This document shows, one piece after another, positions 1 through 7,781 of a stretch of 64,000 nt of DNA; within the stretch, counting starts at the first letter, position 1; each line of letters opens with the position of its first letter. The translations under genes and the position numbers were made by a program. The stretch comes from Arthrobacter sp. zg-Y820 (GTDB lineage: Bacteria; Actinomycetota; Actinomycetes; Actinomycetales; Micrococcaceae): the NCBI RefSeq assembly GCF_030142155.1, contig NZ_CP126247.1, positions 2,356,001-2,420,000 on the forward strand. The letters run 5' to 3'. Under the pieces are notes generated by a model that made no database searches, was not told the DNA's origin, and worked only from the letters and a program-made list of their open reading frames with translations.

Positions 1-336
1 GACCTGAACCTCGCGTTCTGGATCGAGTGCCTTCCCCAGACGCTCTTCTGCGTCGATGCAGACGGACATCCCCTCGGGTATGCGATGTGGAGCCTCGATG
101 GTGACACCGCGACCCTGGTCTCGATCAATGTCCTCGGCAGCCGTCGTCGCCAAGGACTCGGCCGGCTCCTCCTGGATGCGTTCGAACAGAGGGTCTGCCC
201 AAGCGGAGCCCGCGTTGCGGAGCTCGGTGTTCACCGCACCAACCAGGCACGCCTGCTCTATCAGGGCGCGGGCTATGAGACCACGGGCCAGGACGGCGAG
301 TATGTGTTGTTCAGCAAAATCCTCAGAGAATTCTGA
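1..336 (+). CDS. GNAT family N-acetyltransferase, 5' end outside window
   Basis: This is the C-terminal part of a Gcn5-related N-acetyltransferase. The frame is open from the first base and ends at TGA 334-336, so the true start lies upstream of the window. The visible part has the acetyl-CoA binding loop (RRRQGLGRLLL, residues about 44-54 of the visible part) and a later NQARLLYQGAGYE segment, the typical beta5/alpha4 end of the fold. The acyl acceptor cannot be deduced. The gene ends about 27 bp from the 3' end of a second, convergent GNAT gene. Confidence 0.8.
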   Translation, partial: DLNLAFWIECLPQTLFCVDADGHPLGYAMWSLDGDTATLVSINVLGSRRRQGLGRLLLDAFEQRVCPSGARVAELGVHRTNQARLLYQGAGYETTGQDGEYVLFSKILREF

Positions 337-363
337 CTCGAGCAAAATACGGTTTAAATGCGC

Positions 364-873
364 CTATCTGCGTTCGAGGGCTTCGGCGGCAAGTACCTCG
401 CTGCGGCATACTTCCATTTCAAGCGCATCCTGATTGTCGCTAACGCGGAAGCTCACGCCGGTTTCCTGGAACCCAAGGCTGGCGTAGAGGCAGCGGGCCG
501 GCGTGTTGTGAGCGTAGACGTGCAGTTTCATTGTCGGCAGGCCGGTGAGCCGGAAGCCAGCCCGTGTGGTGTGCTGCACCAGTTCACGTCCCAGGCTTTG
601 GCCCCTGCGCTGTGGATCCACAATGATGTAGCCCAATCTCATCATTCGGGCAGGCTGGTCCACCAGCAGCGATGCATGGCCAGTCATCTCACCACTGTCA
701 GGATCCACCGCGGACCAGTACCGTCGTTGTGGATTGCCCAGATAAGTGCGCAGTTGTCGGTCCGTGAGAGGCCAGGTGAACGTTGGCCCCGACCACAGCA
801 TCATTTCTTCCTTGGTACTTACCCAGGCGCGCAGCTGTGCAAGGTCATCGAAGGATGTCGGTCGAAACTTCAC
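364..873 (-). CDS. GNAT family N-acetyltransferase (RimJ/RimL-like)
   Basis: This 169-residue protein is a complete GNAT enzyme that would transfer an acetyl group from acetyl-CoA to an unknown amine. The early FRPTSFDDLAQLRAWV segment, the acetyl-CoA loop DPQRRGQSLGRELVQ and the late ARCLYASLGFQETGV segment resemble the RimJ/RimL-like branch that acts on protein N-termini or small amines. It is convergent with the partial GNAT at the window start, but the two do not look like recent duplicates. No operon partner is visible. The substrate is unknown. Confidence 0.85.
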   Translation of the reverse strand: MKFRPTSFDDLAQLRAWVSTKEEMMLWSGPTFTWPLTDRQLRTYLGNPQRRYWSAVDPDSGEMTGHASLLVDQPARMMRLGYIIVDPQRRGQSLGRELVQHTTRAGFRLTGLPTMKLHVYAHNTPARCLYASLGFQETGVSFRVSDNQDALEMEVCRSEVLAAEALERR

Positions 874-1094
874 AACTTGATCGTAGGGGCAACCCGCATC
901 CCTTCTGGCTCTTTGGCCCGCGAGCCCTCGGATCGGCCTTGTTCTGTGTGCCGGGATGAGCCGCCGGCATGACGATTCCGGTCACACGCCGATGACCATG
1001 GCCTCGGCGGGAAAACGACAAAAGGGCAACTTGCGTTAATGTGCTCATGACTCGCCCTAAAGCACCTGTGGGCGATCCCCTGGTCGCCGGAACC

Positions 1095-1130
1095 AAAACC
1101 GGATCACCCCCTTAGGAGCGATCCGGTTTT
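1095..1130 (-). terminator. Rho-independent terminator after the desaturase
   Basis: A perfect 11-bp stem (AAAACCGGATC at 1095-1105 pairing with 1120-1130) encloses a 14-nt loop. A-run and T-run flanks make it usable on both strands. It lies 54 bp beyond the stop of the minus-strand desaturase, and nothing else is recognised in 874-1183. Confidence 0.7.
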
Positions 1131-1183
1131 ACGATATTCACGAAATAAAGCAGTGCACCGCAGGCGCGGCAGAGTTTCCGAAC

Positions 1184-2299
1184 TTACACGCGGTGCGTGC
1201 TGGCCAGTGGGCATGCCCACGTATCGACCCCGCCGCGGCCCACCTTGTTGATATAGGCGGTGACGTCCTTCAAGGATTGGCCAAACGCGGTTTCGGTATA
1301 CCGCACCCCCAGCTGATCACAGTGCTGGCGGACCAGCGGGGCGACTTTTCGCAGATTCGGGCGGGACATGGAGGGAAACAGGTGGTGTTCAACCTGGAAG
1401 TTCAGTCCTCCCATAAAGGTATCCACCCACCGGCCTCCGGTGATGTTGCGGCTCATCAATACCTGACGCCGCAGGAAATCGATGCCCGCGTCCCGCGGCG
1501 CGATCGGCATGCCGATGTGGTTCGGCGCGAAGGCAATCCCCATATACAGCCCGAAAACGGCGAGTTGGACGCCGATGAACGCTGCGCCCTTCCCCGGTGA
1601 AAGCACGAGGAAGACCAGCACCGCATAACTGACCAGACGCACAGCGATGAAGCTAAGTTCCACCCACCGCCGCTTGATCCGCCCCTTACCCAGTACCCGC
1701 TTGATGCCCTGCACGTGCAGGTTGACTCCCTCAAGCAGGAGTAGCGGGAAGAAAAAGTAACCCTGTTTGGTGGCAAGCCAGCGCGTCAAACGGTTCGTGC
1801 GCGCTTCGGCCGCCTCGGGGGTGAATGCCAGCACGCCGGGAGCGATGTCCGGATCCACGCCGATTTTGTTCGGTGCAGCGTGATGCTTGCTGTGTTTTGC
1901 ATTCCACCAGCCAAGGCCCATGCCGGCGAAGAGATTAACCACGATCAGTGAGACCCACTCATTCCACTTCGGTGACACGAAGATCTGCCGGTGTGCGGCG
2001 TCGTGGCCCAGAAACGCGATCTGTGTCATCAACAACGCCAGCACCACCGCTGTCACCATCTGCCACCACGTGTCACCGAGCAGGATAAAAGCCAGGGCCA
2101 GCACCAGGCCCATCAGGGTTAATCCGATCAGCTTGGCCCAGTAATAGCCGTAATTCCGGCGCATATAGCCGGCTTCCTGAACCTGCCGGGTCAAAGCGGT
2201 GAAGTCGCTGAGATGCCGCTGGCGGGCCGGGCCAGCTGGCCGGTGTTTGCCTTTCGCACTCGAATCCACGCTGGTACCCGTCATAAGGGCGTCTTCCAT
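1184..2299 (-). CDS. Membrane fatty acid desaturase
   Basis: This 371-residue integral-membrane diiron enzyme introduces a double bond into acyl chains, probably for membrane fluidity. All three histidine boxes are present: HDAAH (99-103), HSKHH (136-140) and QVEHH (302-306). The Q at the start of the third box is typical of the front-end/linoleoyl-CoA type. Hydrophobic segments lie near residues 57-75, 80-95, 112-130, 215-235 and 243-258. Electron donors (ferredoxin or a reductase) are not encoded nearby. A second ATG at 2284 has a better GGAAG ribosome site and may be the true start. Regiospecificity cannot be read from the sequence. Confidence 0.9.
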   Translation of the reverse strand: MEDALMTGTSVDSSAKGKHRPAGPARQRHLSDFTALTRQVQEAGYMRRNYGYYWAKLIGLTLMGLVLALAFILLGDTWWQMVTAVVLALLMTQIAFLGHDAAHRQIFVSPKWNEWVSLIVVNLFAGMGLGWWNAKHSKHHAAPNKIGVDPDIAPGVLAFTPEAAEARTNRLTRWLATKQGYFFFPLLLLEGVNLHVQGIKRVLGKGRIKRRWVELSFIAVRLVSYAVLVFLVLSPGKGAAFIGVQLAVFGLYMGIAFAPNHIGMPIAPRDAGIDFLRRQVLMSRNITGGRWVDTFMGGLNFQVEHHLFPSMSRPNLRKVAPLVRQHCDQLGVRYTETAFGQSLKDVTAYINKVGRGGVDTWACPLASTHRV

Positions 2300-2640
2300 A
2301 ATTCACTCTCATATCGGCGGACAAAGTCCATGTCATATTAACGAACATCACCGGATCCGATCCTCCGCCTTTGGCTGGGAGCAGTCCGCATTCCGGCTGT
2401 TGTCCGGTCAGTCCTAAGCGTGCTTATCATATATGGAAGACGGCTTCCCCGTTTCATTGCCGGGGCAGAACGGTGTGCCGCGTCAGTTCATTTCAGTTCA
2501 CTTCAGCCGGAAGGACGCGTCTTTCGCTGCAGCGAGTTTGCTCTGGACCTGCGGCCAGCACGGTCCCTCCTGGCAGGCAGAAGATCGCCGTCGAACTCCA
2601 CCGCTCCCCTTTGAATCCCCAGCAGTGGGCGTGCCGCGAC
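2300..2640. other. Intergenic region with short 10-bp direct repeats
   Basis: This 341-bp spacer lies between two minus-strand genes. It contains the AT-richer promoter region of the desaturase (about 2300-2345). Further along is a 10-bp direct repeat, TCAGTTCATT at 2483-2492 and TCAGTTCACT at 2493-2502, followed by TCAG. No gene or remnant is recognised here, and the open frames crossing it look like chance products of high GC. Confidence 0.4.
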
Positions 2641-3981
2641 TTAGCTGGCGCTCAACCGTTGCTCGCGTTTGCGTCCGGCCCGGGCAGCGAGGAACAACAA
2701 GGATCCGACCACTATGTAGGCGGCGGCGCCGAGCCAGATGGTCCCGGTTTGTTGTGTGAGGAGGGCGACGCTCGCAATGATCGCGAGGATCGGCACGAAC
2801 CGGGGGGCTGTGAAGTGGTCGTGATCGACTTTGTCCTTTTTGAGGACGAGGACGCTGACGTTGGCAGAAAGGAACACCAGGAGCAGGAGCAGCACGGTGG
2901 TTTCGGCCAATGAGGAGACATTTCCGGTGAGGGTAAGGACGATCGTCAATGCGGCAACGACAACAATGGAGACCCAGGGGGTGCGACGGCCCGGCAGCAC
3001 GCGGGCAAAGGCCCGAGGGAGCAGTTCCGCTTCCGCCAATCCGTAGCCCACACGGCTGGCCATCACCATGAACAGCAGTGCTCCGTTGGCAATGGCGACC
3101 AGGGCGATGAGGCTGAATAGTCCCGGCGGGATTCCGACTTCGCTGGCGGCAACAACCTCGAGGAGAGGTCCGGTGGACTCGGCCAAGTCACCCGGGGGCA
3201 TGACGATGACCGCCCCGAGAGCGATGAGGAGATAGACGACCCCTGCGGTGCAGATGGCGCCGAACAGTGCGCGGGGGTATGCCTTGGACGGGTTGCGCAC
3301 TTCCTCGGCCATGTTTGCTGCCGCCTCGAAGCCGAGGAAAGAGAAAAAGGCGACGATCGATGCGGCGAAGGCGCCTTGGAACGGCGGTACGTCCGGTGCG
3401 AACTCAAGCAGCCGGGATGGGTCTCCGTTGCCGGAGGCGAGGACGATGGCGGCGACGACGATGACGATGACGAGACCGGTTACCTCGATGATGGAAGCTA
3501 CGAGGTTTGCGGTGAGGGACTCTCGGACGCCGCGAAGGTTGATCAAGGTCAGCAAGATGATGAACACGACCGCTGCGGGGGCGGCTGGCACGTCGAGGAG
3601 CACCGTGAGGTAATCGCCCGCGAAGGCGTTCGCCAGGGCAGCGGCTGTGGTGATTCCGGAGGCCATCATCAGGAAGCCGACGAGGAATGACACGTAGGGG
3701 ATGCCAAAAGCCCGGTCGGCGTAGCGCGCGGCTCCTCCGGCGTGCGGGTACTTGGTGATCAGTTCCGCGTATGTCGCGGCGGTGAGCAGCGCGACGACCA
3801 GTGCGATCAGCAGGGGTATCCAGATCGCGCCACCGACATCGGCCGCCATGGTACCTACGAGGGTGTAGATGCCGGCGCCGAGGGTGTCGCCCACGATAAA
3901 CGCGAACAGCAGCGGTGTACCAATTGCCCGCTTCAGCCCGGTTGGTGGTTTTGATGTGGTCGTGCCGGGATCTTTCGTCAT
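2641..3981 (-). CDS. APC superfamily amino acid/polyamine permease
   Basis: This 446-residue protein has about 12 hydrophobic segments and fits the APC superfamily. The glycine-rich first helix DTLGAGIYTLVGTMAADVGG, the SFLGFEAAANMAEEV segment in the middle and the RVGYGLAEAELLPRAFARVL motif near residue 310 are typical of the amino-acid/cation symporter branch. The substrate is not predictable. The ATG at 3981 has only a weak ribosome site. The gene appears to be single. Upstream lies a perfect 31-bp tandem duplication that could carry a duplicated promoter or operator element. Confidence 0.88.
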   Translation of the reverse strand: MTKDPGTTTSKPPTGLKRAIGTPLLFAFIVGDTLGAGIYTLVGTMAADVGGAIWIPLLIALVVALLTAATYAELITKYPHAGGAARYADRAFGIPYVSFLVGFLMMASGITTAAALANAFAGDYLTVLLDVPAAPAAVVFIILLTLINLRGVRESLTANLVASIIEVTGLVIVIVVAAIVLASGNGDPSRLLEFAPDVPPFQGAFAASIVAFFSFLGFEAAANMAEEVRNPSKAYPRALFGAICTAGVVYLLIALGAVIVMPPGDLAESTGPLLEVVAASEVGIPPGLFSLIALVAIANGALLFMVMASRVGYGLAEAELLPRAFARVLPGRRTPWVSIVVVAALTIVLTLTGNVSSLAETTVLLLLLVFLSANVSVLVLKKDKVDHDHFTAPRFVPILAIIASVALLTQQTGTIWLGAAAYIVVGSLLFLAARAGRKREQRLSAS

Positions 3982-4016
3982 TGGGCTATTGGATTCCGTT
4001 TGCCGTCCCTGCGCAA

Positions 4017-4078
4017 CTACTTGGGCGAAATCAAGTGCACCAAAGGGCTACTTGGGCGAAATCAAGTGCACCAAAGGG
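4017..4078. repeat. Perfect 31-bp tandem duplication upstream of the permease
   Basis: Two identical 31-bp units occupy 4017-4047 and 4048-4078. Each starts CTACTTGGGCGAAATCAAGT and ends GTGCACCAAAGGG. The block ends 36 bp before the start codon of the minus-strand permease. On the minus strand each unit contains TTGATT, which could serve as a -35-like hexamer, but I see no convincing -10 at 17 bp. Confidence 0.9.
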
Positions 4079-4276
4079 CGTTGAGGGCAGGTAGGCGACC
4101 AGCATTTACCGGATCGCAGGCCTAGAGTCGTTCACCCAGGAAGTGTTTCCGACAAGCCGGTGCCGGGTGAGTCGGACGCGGAGAGCCTCCGCCAAACAAC
4201 CGATGTTGGTCGGAACTTCCGTGCCGGTGGGGATCCCTTGGCGGACACTTTCTCGGCCAGGACACCAGGCCTTGTT

Positions 4277-5041
4277 TTAAGAAGCGGGTGACTCGTGGGC
4301 GGCAAGTTCCTGGACCAATTCCATGCAACGCAGGCGGGCCGGAGAGAAGTCGTAGGGCATCATTCCGATGGCCTCGATGAGGCTCACGCGCTTTTCCCCT
4401 CTGCCGGCGCCTTGGCCGACCTCGTCCTCACCTTCATCAGCGGTAGCGGGGCGCAATGCCTCCCAAGAGTCGAAGAGCGCTTCGTCGCTCTGCGCCAGGC
4501 CGGAGTCCTCGATGACGGCTTGCAGCACCAGCTCGAAGGCGTGCCGTCTGGCAGCCACCTGTGCCACGCGGGGGTCGTCGACGGCGACCGTGTCATCGAG
4601 TGCCTCTTCGGCGGCATCAACGCGGTCGGATTCCTCCCGCAAACCCGGGTGGGTGGCAAAGGCGATGTAACGGCCGGCATTGACGGCCGCACCGAGCGGG
4701 CCGAAGATCCGTTCCATGACCAGCAGGTTGTCCAGGTCCGCCTGGCGCAGCGAGCCCTCGGGCAGGCCCTTGAGGCGGCCGGTGACGAAGTCGGAGAGTA
4801 GACCCATCCTGCCATCCGGGGTGCGCATGCGCTGCACGACCGTGTCGTCGCGGCCGCTGGCGGCACCGGCAAGAGCCGTGTCAGCAAAGACGTCACGGAT
4901 GTCGTCCAAGGCGATCCCGGCGTCGGCCATCTTCTGGATCCACAGCAGCCGGATCATGTCTTCGTAGCCGTATCGGCAGCGGTCGTCGCTGTCCCGCTCG
5001 GGCTCGGGCAGCAGGCCAATCTCGTGGTAGTCACGGATCAC
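4277..5041 (-). CDS. MerR family transcriptional regulator, start codon problematic
   Basis: This is a MerR-type regulator with an N-terminal winged helix and a long helical C-terminal half of unknown ligand. From the GTG at 5041 the product is 254 residues and begins inside the DNA-binding domain (VIRDYHEIGLLPEPERDSDD). The same frame stays open to 5128 and encodes a good first helix, VKIDDAASFVGTTPG. The codon at the expected first position (5084-5086) reads GTC, and no ATG, GTG or TTG lies between it and the upstream stop at 5129-5131. The copy may therefore be inactive, start at a rare codon, or be N-truncated. It has no obvious target-gene partner. Confidence 0.7.
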   Translation of the reverse strand: MIRDYHEIGLLPEPERDSDDRCRYGYEDMIRLLWIQKMADAGIALDDIRDVFADTALAGAASGRDDTVVQRMRTPDGRMGLLSDFVTGRLKGLPEGSLRQADLDNLLVMERIFGPLGAAVNAGRYIAFATHPGLREESDRVDAAEEALDDTVAVDDPRVAQVAARRHAFELVLQAVIEDSGLAQSDEALFDSWEALRPATADEGEDEVGQGAGRGEKRVSLIEAIGMMPYDFSPARLRCMELVQELAAHESPAS

Positions 5042-5131
5042 CCCCGGCGTGGTGCCAACGAACGATGCCGCATCATCGATCTTGACCTGACGCGGCGGAA
5101 TAAGGAGCCATGCATGAGCGGGCCTTCCTCA

Positions 5132-5439
5132 GTGGGACGGGACGTGAGTCCATCGAACCACATCATGCGACGGACGGCGCAACCCCAAATACCTCACCGC
5201 CGGAAGCTCAACCGCTCGGCTGATCCTAGGGGAATCATGATTGTTCTTTTTGCTCCTAGACGCAGAGGCCGACGATGTCCGTGGATTGGCGGACTGCCTT
5301 AGCAGATAGGGTGCACTCGTGAACAAGTTCATTCCAAAGAATCCGGTTGGGGTGATCGCCGCAGGGCGGCGGCACTCAGCCGGCGTGAATTCAGATGGCC
5401 CAGTGGTGGCCTAAACCGCACCAGGGTTTGAGCAACTGA
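5132..5439. other. Intergenic region, no recognised gene
   Basis: This stretch lies upstream of the MerR gene and has lower coding quality than its surroundings. A 31-codon GTG frame at 5319-5414 is the only plus-strand candidate. It has a poor ribosome site and no recognisable features, so it is not called. The next recognisable sequence is the TPR remnant from 5440. Confidence 0.4.
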
Positions 5440-5622
5440 GTTTTCGGCTATGTCCAGTGCGGATCAACGCTGAGGAACTTGGGAGCATACGAGAGAGTCG
5501 CTGGAAGTCTTCAAAGCAGCTCGTGCTTCATTTCCAGACTCCCCCGCACTAGGGGCATTCGAGGCCATCACCTTGCATGCGGCGGGCCTATCAAATGGGT
5601 CTATCGCGTTATTGTTGAATCT
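5440..5622 (+). pseudogene. Remnant of a TPR_5-type tetratricopeptide protein, frameshifted
   Basis: Frame 5440-5493 reads YVQCGSTLRNLGAYE. After one extra base at 5494 the next frame reads ESLEVFKAARASFPDSPALG and then AFEAITLHAAGLSNGSIALLL. Joined across the single-base insertion, this matches the usual pattern of small actinobacterial TPR proteins: STLRNLG, then a Y-E-E-S/A-L helix pair, then a FPD-PAL-AF-A--LH-AG helix pair. A stop (TGA 5437-5439) closes the first frame upstream. No start or complete N-terminus was found, so this is a decayed internal fragment. The assignment rests on recognised helix-repeat spacing and has not been searched. Confidence 0.6.
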
Positions 5623-5652
5623 CGATGACATCGGTAGTCGCTTTCCCTTCGG

Positions 5653-6039
5653 TCAGGCTCGCCGGGCGAGGGCGGCCTCGATCTGGCGCACGGTGTCTTC
5701 CGGGTGTTCCACTTCGATGATGAGCCTGGTGAACTCGTCGTTTTCAACGGTGATGACAATCGCATTCTCGGGCTTGGCAACATCCCAGAAGACGCGTTCT
5801 CCCTATTGGGAGAAGGTGCCGCCAAGGTAACGACCATAGGCATCGGTCCCGAGAACTTTGATGCCCGGCCACTGCTTCGCGTTCTTGAGGCCGGGCCACC
5901 CGGTGGACAGAGCGGGATCGAAGGTTGCGCCTCGCACCTTCGCGAGCGGGATGGACAGTTCACTTTTCATCGTACCGAGCTTGCGGATTCCCTTGATCGT
6001 GACGACCAGATCGTCACCGGAAATACTTGCCGTGGCCAT
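5653..6039 (-). pseudogene. Small PH-like domain protein interrupted by an in-frame amber codon
   Basis: The frame from ATG 6039 encodes 78 residues ending GRYLGGTFSQ. It then meets TAG (5803-5805) and continues without a frameshift for 49 more codons, beginning GERVFWDVAKPENAIVI and ending at TGA 5653-5655. In this family of short actinobacterial proteins (PH-like, as I recall it) the segment after G-T-F-Y-Q is one variable residue followed by GERVFWDV. The amber therefore replaces that one residue in an otherwise complete gene of about 128 codons. It is probably a recent nonsense mutation. The gene lies 37 bp downstream of a TetR gene and is probably its target. The function of the family is unknown. 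Confidence 0.75.
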
Positions 6040-6076
6040 AGTTTCTCCTCTGTTCTGCTCCGGCGGTCGCCGGGAG

Positions 6077-6460
6077 TTAAAGTTCGCTGGGTTGAATACC
6101 TGCCCGAGTGGTCAACCGACGATAGATCTGCTCACTAGCTGGCATCCCTGTCCCGTCGAGCGCGGCAAGGCGGTCCCTGACGAGCTGGGCGACGTCGGGA
6201 TCGTGCGCGGCACGTTCCCGGAGTGCGACGGTGACTAGGTCGAGGACGAGATCGCGATCACTGTCCTCGGATACCGCCTCATGCAACGCAAGCCGGAACA
6301 GTTCCGACTTGCTCCCGAAGGAACCGTAGAGACTCCCGCGGAGCAAGCCGGTCGCTGTGACAAGTTGCGTGATCGATGTGCCTTCGTATCCGCGGTCAGC
6401 GAACTCGCGCGCCGCACTGAGCAACACCGCTGTCCGATCAAATTTTGCTACACCAGCCAT
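6077..6460 (-). CDS. Short TetR family transcriptional regulator
   Basis: This 127-residue protein has a complete TetR helix-turn-helix. It reads AREFADRGYEGTSITQLVTA followed by the GLLRGSLYGSFGSKSELF recognition part (residues about 16-55). The short helical C-terminal domain (VTVALRERAAHDPDVAQLVRDRL) is only about 65 residues, which matches a known short TetR subtype, so I do not regard it as truncated. It lies directly upstream of the amber-interrupted PH-like gene on the same strand and probably controls that gene and itself. The ligand is unknown. Confidence 0.8.
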   Translation of the reverse strand: MAGVAKFDRTAVLLSAAREFADRGYEGTSITQLVTATGLLRGSLYGSFGSKSELFRLALHEAVSEDSDRDLVLDLVTVALRERAAHDPDVAQLVRDRLAALDGTGMPASEQIYRRLTTRAGIQPSEL

Positions 6461-6621
6461 AAACTCAGACTACCCATGACTGAACGATCAGTCAAACATG
6501 GTCTCGAGTACCCCGTAGGACGATCGATCACCGCGCCAGCTTGGCGCCACTCTCTTGCTTCGAGAATCCCCAGCCGAGCCGCAGCGATACGTGGCTCGTT
6601 TGAGGAGCAACAGTCGGGCAT

Positions 6622-6783
6622 TCAGGGAGCTTGGAAGTGCAGGAGGTATTCGCTCGTGGGTCCGACGCCTTGGGCCTGGTTGGCGTACCGTCTGACTATG
6701 GTTGCCAGTTCTCGCTGAAGTTCCTTCGCCTGGTCGCGGGTGAGCCGCCAATCAAATCCGGCAGTAAACACCGGAAATACGGT
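6622..6783 (-). pseudogene. C-terminal remnant of a transcriptional regulator-like protein
   Basis: The frame 6783-6622 encodes 53 residues with clear protein character: AGFDWRLTRDQAKELQRELA, then TIVRRYANQAQGVGPTSEYL, then LHFQAP and a stop. In the same frame an upstream stop (TAA 6784-6786) separates it from MVSGPTKATRAPIGND. The amphipathic helix and the EYLLHFQAP ending resemble C-termini of ArsR-like winged-helix regulators from actinobacteria, but the DNA-binding part is missing. I take it as a decayed gene end. The family assignment is tentative. Confidence 0.5.
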
Positions 6784-6855
6784 TTAGTCGTTGCCGATGG
6801 GAGCACGGGTGGCCTTTGTCGGACCCGAGACCATTAGGTCGGCGACAGCAAGGTA

Positions 6856-6883
6856 TTGTCTGCGCTGTTTGTCTGCTTATAAT
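6856..6883 (+). promoter_or_regulatory. Sigma70-type promoter for the TetR-DUF2254 unit
   Basis: TTGTCT (6856-6861) and a perfect TATAAT (6878-6883) are separated by 16 bp. A perfect -10 hexamer is unusual in DNA of this composition. TCTGC and GCAGA arms flank the -10 (6872-6876 and 6886-6890). A direct repeat GTAGACT lies just downstream (about 6905-6925) and could be an operator of the TetR protein encoded next. Confidence 0.55.
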
Positions 6884-6993
6884 CCGCAGACCAATTCTCT
6901 ACACTGTAGACTCCAGGCGTAGACTTGCTGTCAAGCAAGGCTGCTTGTCATTCGGTGAGCAGGCCCGATCCAAACGACCAGGACGGATCCTCG

Positions 6994-7719
6994 ATGGCAT
7001 CCCCGAAAGAACAACCCACCTCGACCGGGCCGCGGAAGGTGCGGCTGAGCCGGGAGCTTGTACTCAAGACCGCCCTGGAACTGGTGGATGCCAACGGTCT
7101 GGAGGCCTTGAGCATGCGCCGGCTCGGCCAGGAACTGGGGTGCGATCCGATGAGCCTGTACCGGTACGCAGCGAACCGGGCAGCCCTGCTGGATGGGGTC
7201 ACCGAGGCCGTAATGAATGAACTGTCCCTCTCTGCGGACGATCCAGACTGGCAGGTCCAGCTGCGCCGGATTGCCCATGACCTCCGGCTCCTGGCCCTGC
7301 GTCACCCCAATACGGTGCCGCTTCTGGTCACCAGGCCCCTGTCAACCCCGCTGGGCCTGCGCCCGCTGGGAACCCTGCGGCCGCTGGAGCAGATTCTGGG
7401 GCTGCTGATTGAGGCCGACTTCGAACCAACCGATGCGCTGCACGTTTACCGCGCCTTCTATGGGTTCGTCTACGGGCATATCCTGAATGATTTTCAGGAA
7501 CTGGTCGTGGACGCTGACGAAAACGAAGCAACCCTGCGCCTGGGACTGCACCACTTGCCGGTGAAAGAGTTTCCTCATCTGCGGGCGCTGGGGCCTGTCC
7601 TTGCCGAGTACGACGGCGCTGCGGAGCTCGATCAAGGACTGACTATCCTGCTCTCGGGCTTGGCGGAGCAGCTCAAGGTCTCTGGGTCTGATGCAGTGCC
7701 GGCGGCTTCACAGCTGTGA
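6994..7719 (+). CDS. TetR/AcrR family regulator with TetR-like C-terminal domain
   Basis: This 241-residue regulator has the DNA-binding domain near residues 15-65. It includes LSRELVLKTALELVDANGLE and then SMRRLGQELGCDPMSLYRYA, the form found in repressors related to tetracycline repressor. The helical C-terminal domain is full length. I prefer ATG 6994, which has an AGGAC-like ribosome site, over the longer frame from 6925. Sixty-two bases separate it from the DUF2254 gene, so co-transcription from the TATAAT promoter and autoregulation are likely. The ligand is unknown. Confidence 0.85.
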   Translation: MASPKEQPTSTGPRKVRLSRELVLKTALELVDANGLEALSMRRLGQELGCDPMSLYRYAANRAALLDGVTEAVMNELSLSADDPDWQVQLRRIAHDLRLLALRHPNTVPLLVTRPLSTPLGLRPLGTLRPLEQILGLLIEADFEPTDALHVYRAFYGFVYGHILNDFQELVVDADENEATLRLGLHHLPVKEFPHLRALGPVLAEYDGAAELDQGLTILLSGLAEQLKVSGSDAVPAASQL

Positions 7720-7781
7720 GTCAAAACCAGATGTCACAGATCGCAGCTGACCTGCTGCGCGGCAGATAAGGAGCCCACCCG

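Noticed and set aside
5803..5805. Amber codon as a pyrrolysine site
   Set aside because: No pyl genes or PYLIS-like context were seen, and the protein family has no link to pyrrolysine; a nonsense mutation is simpler.
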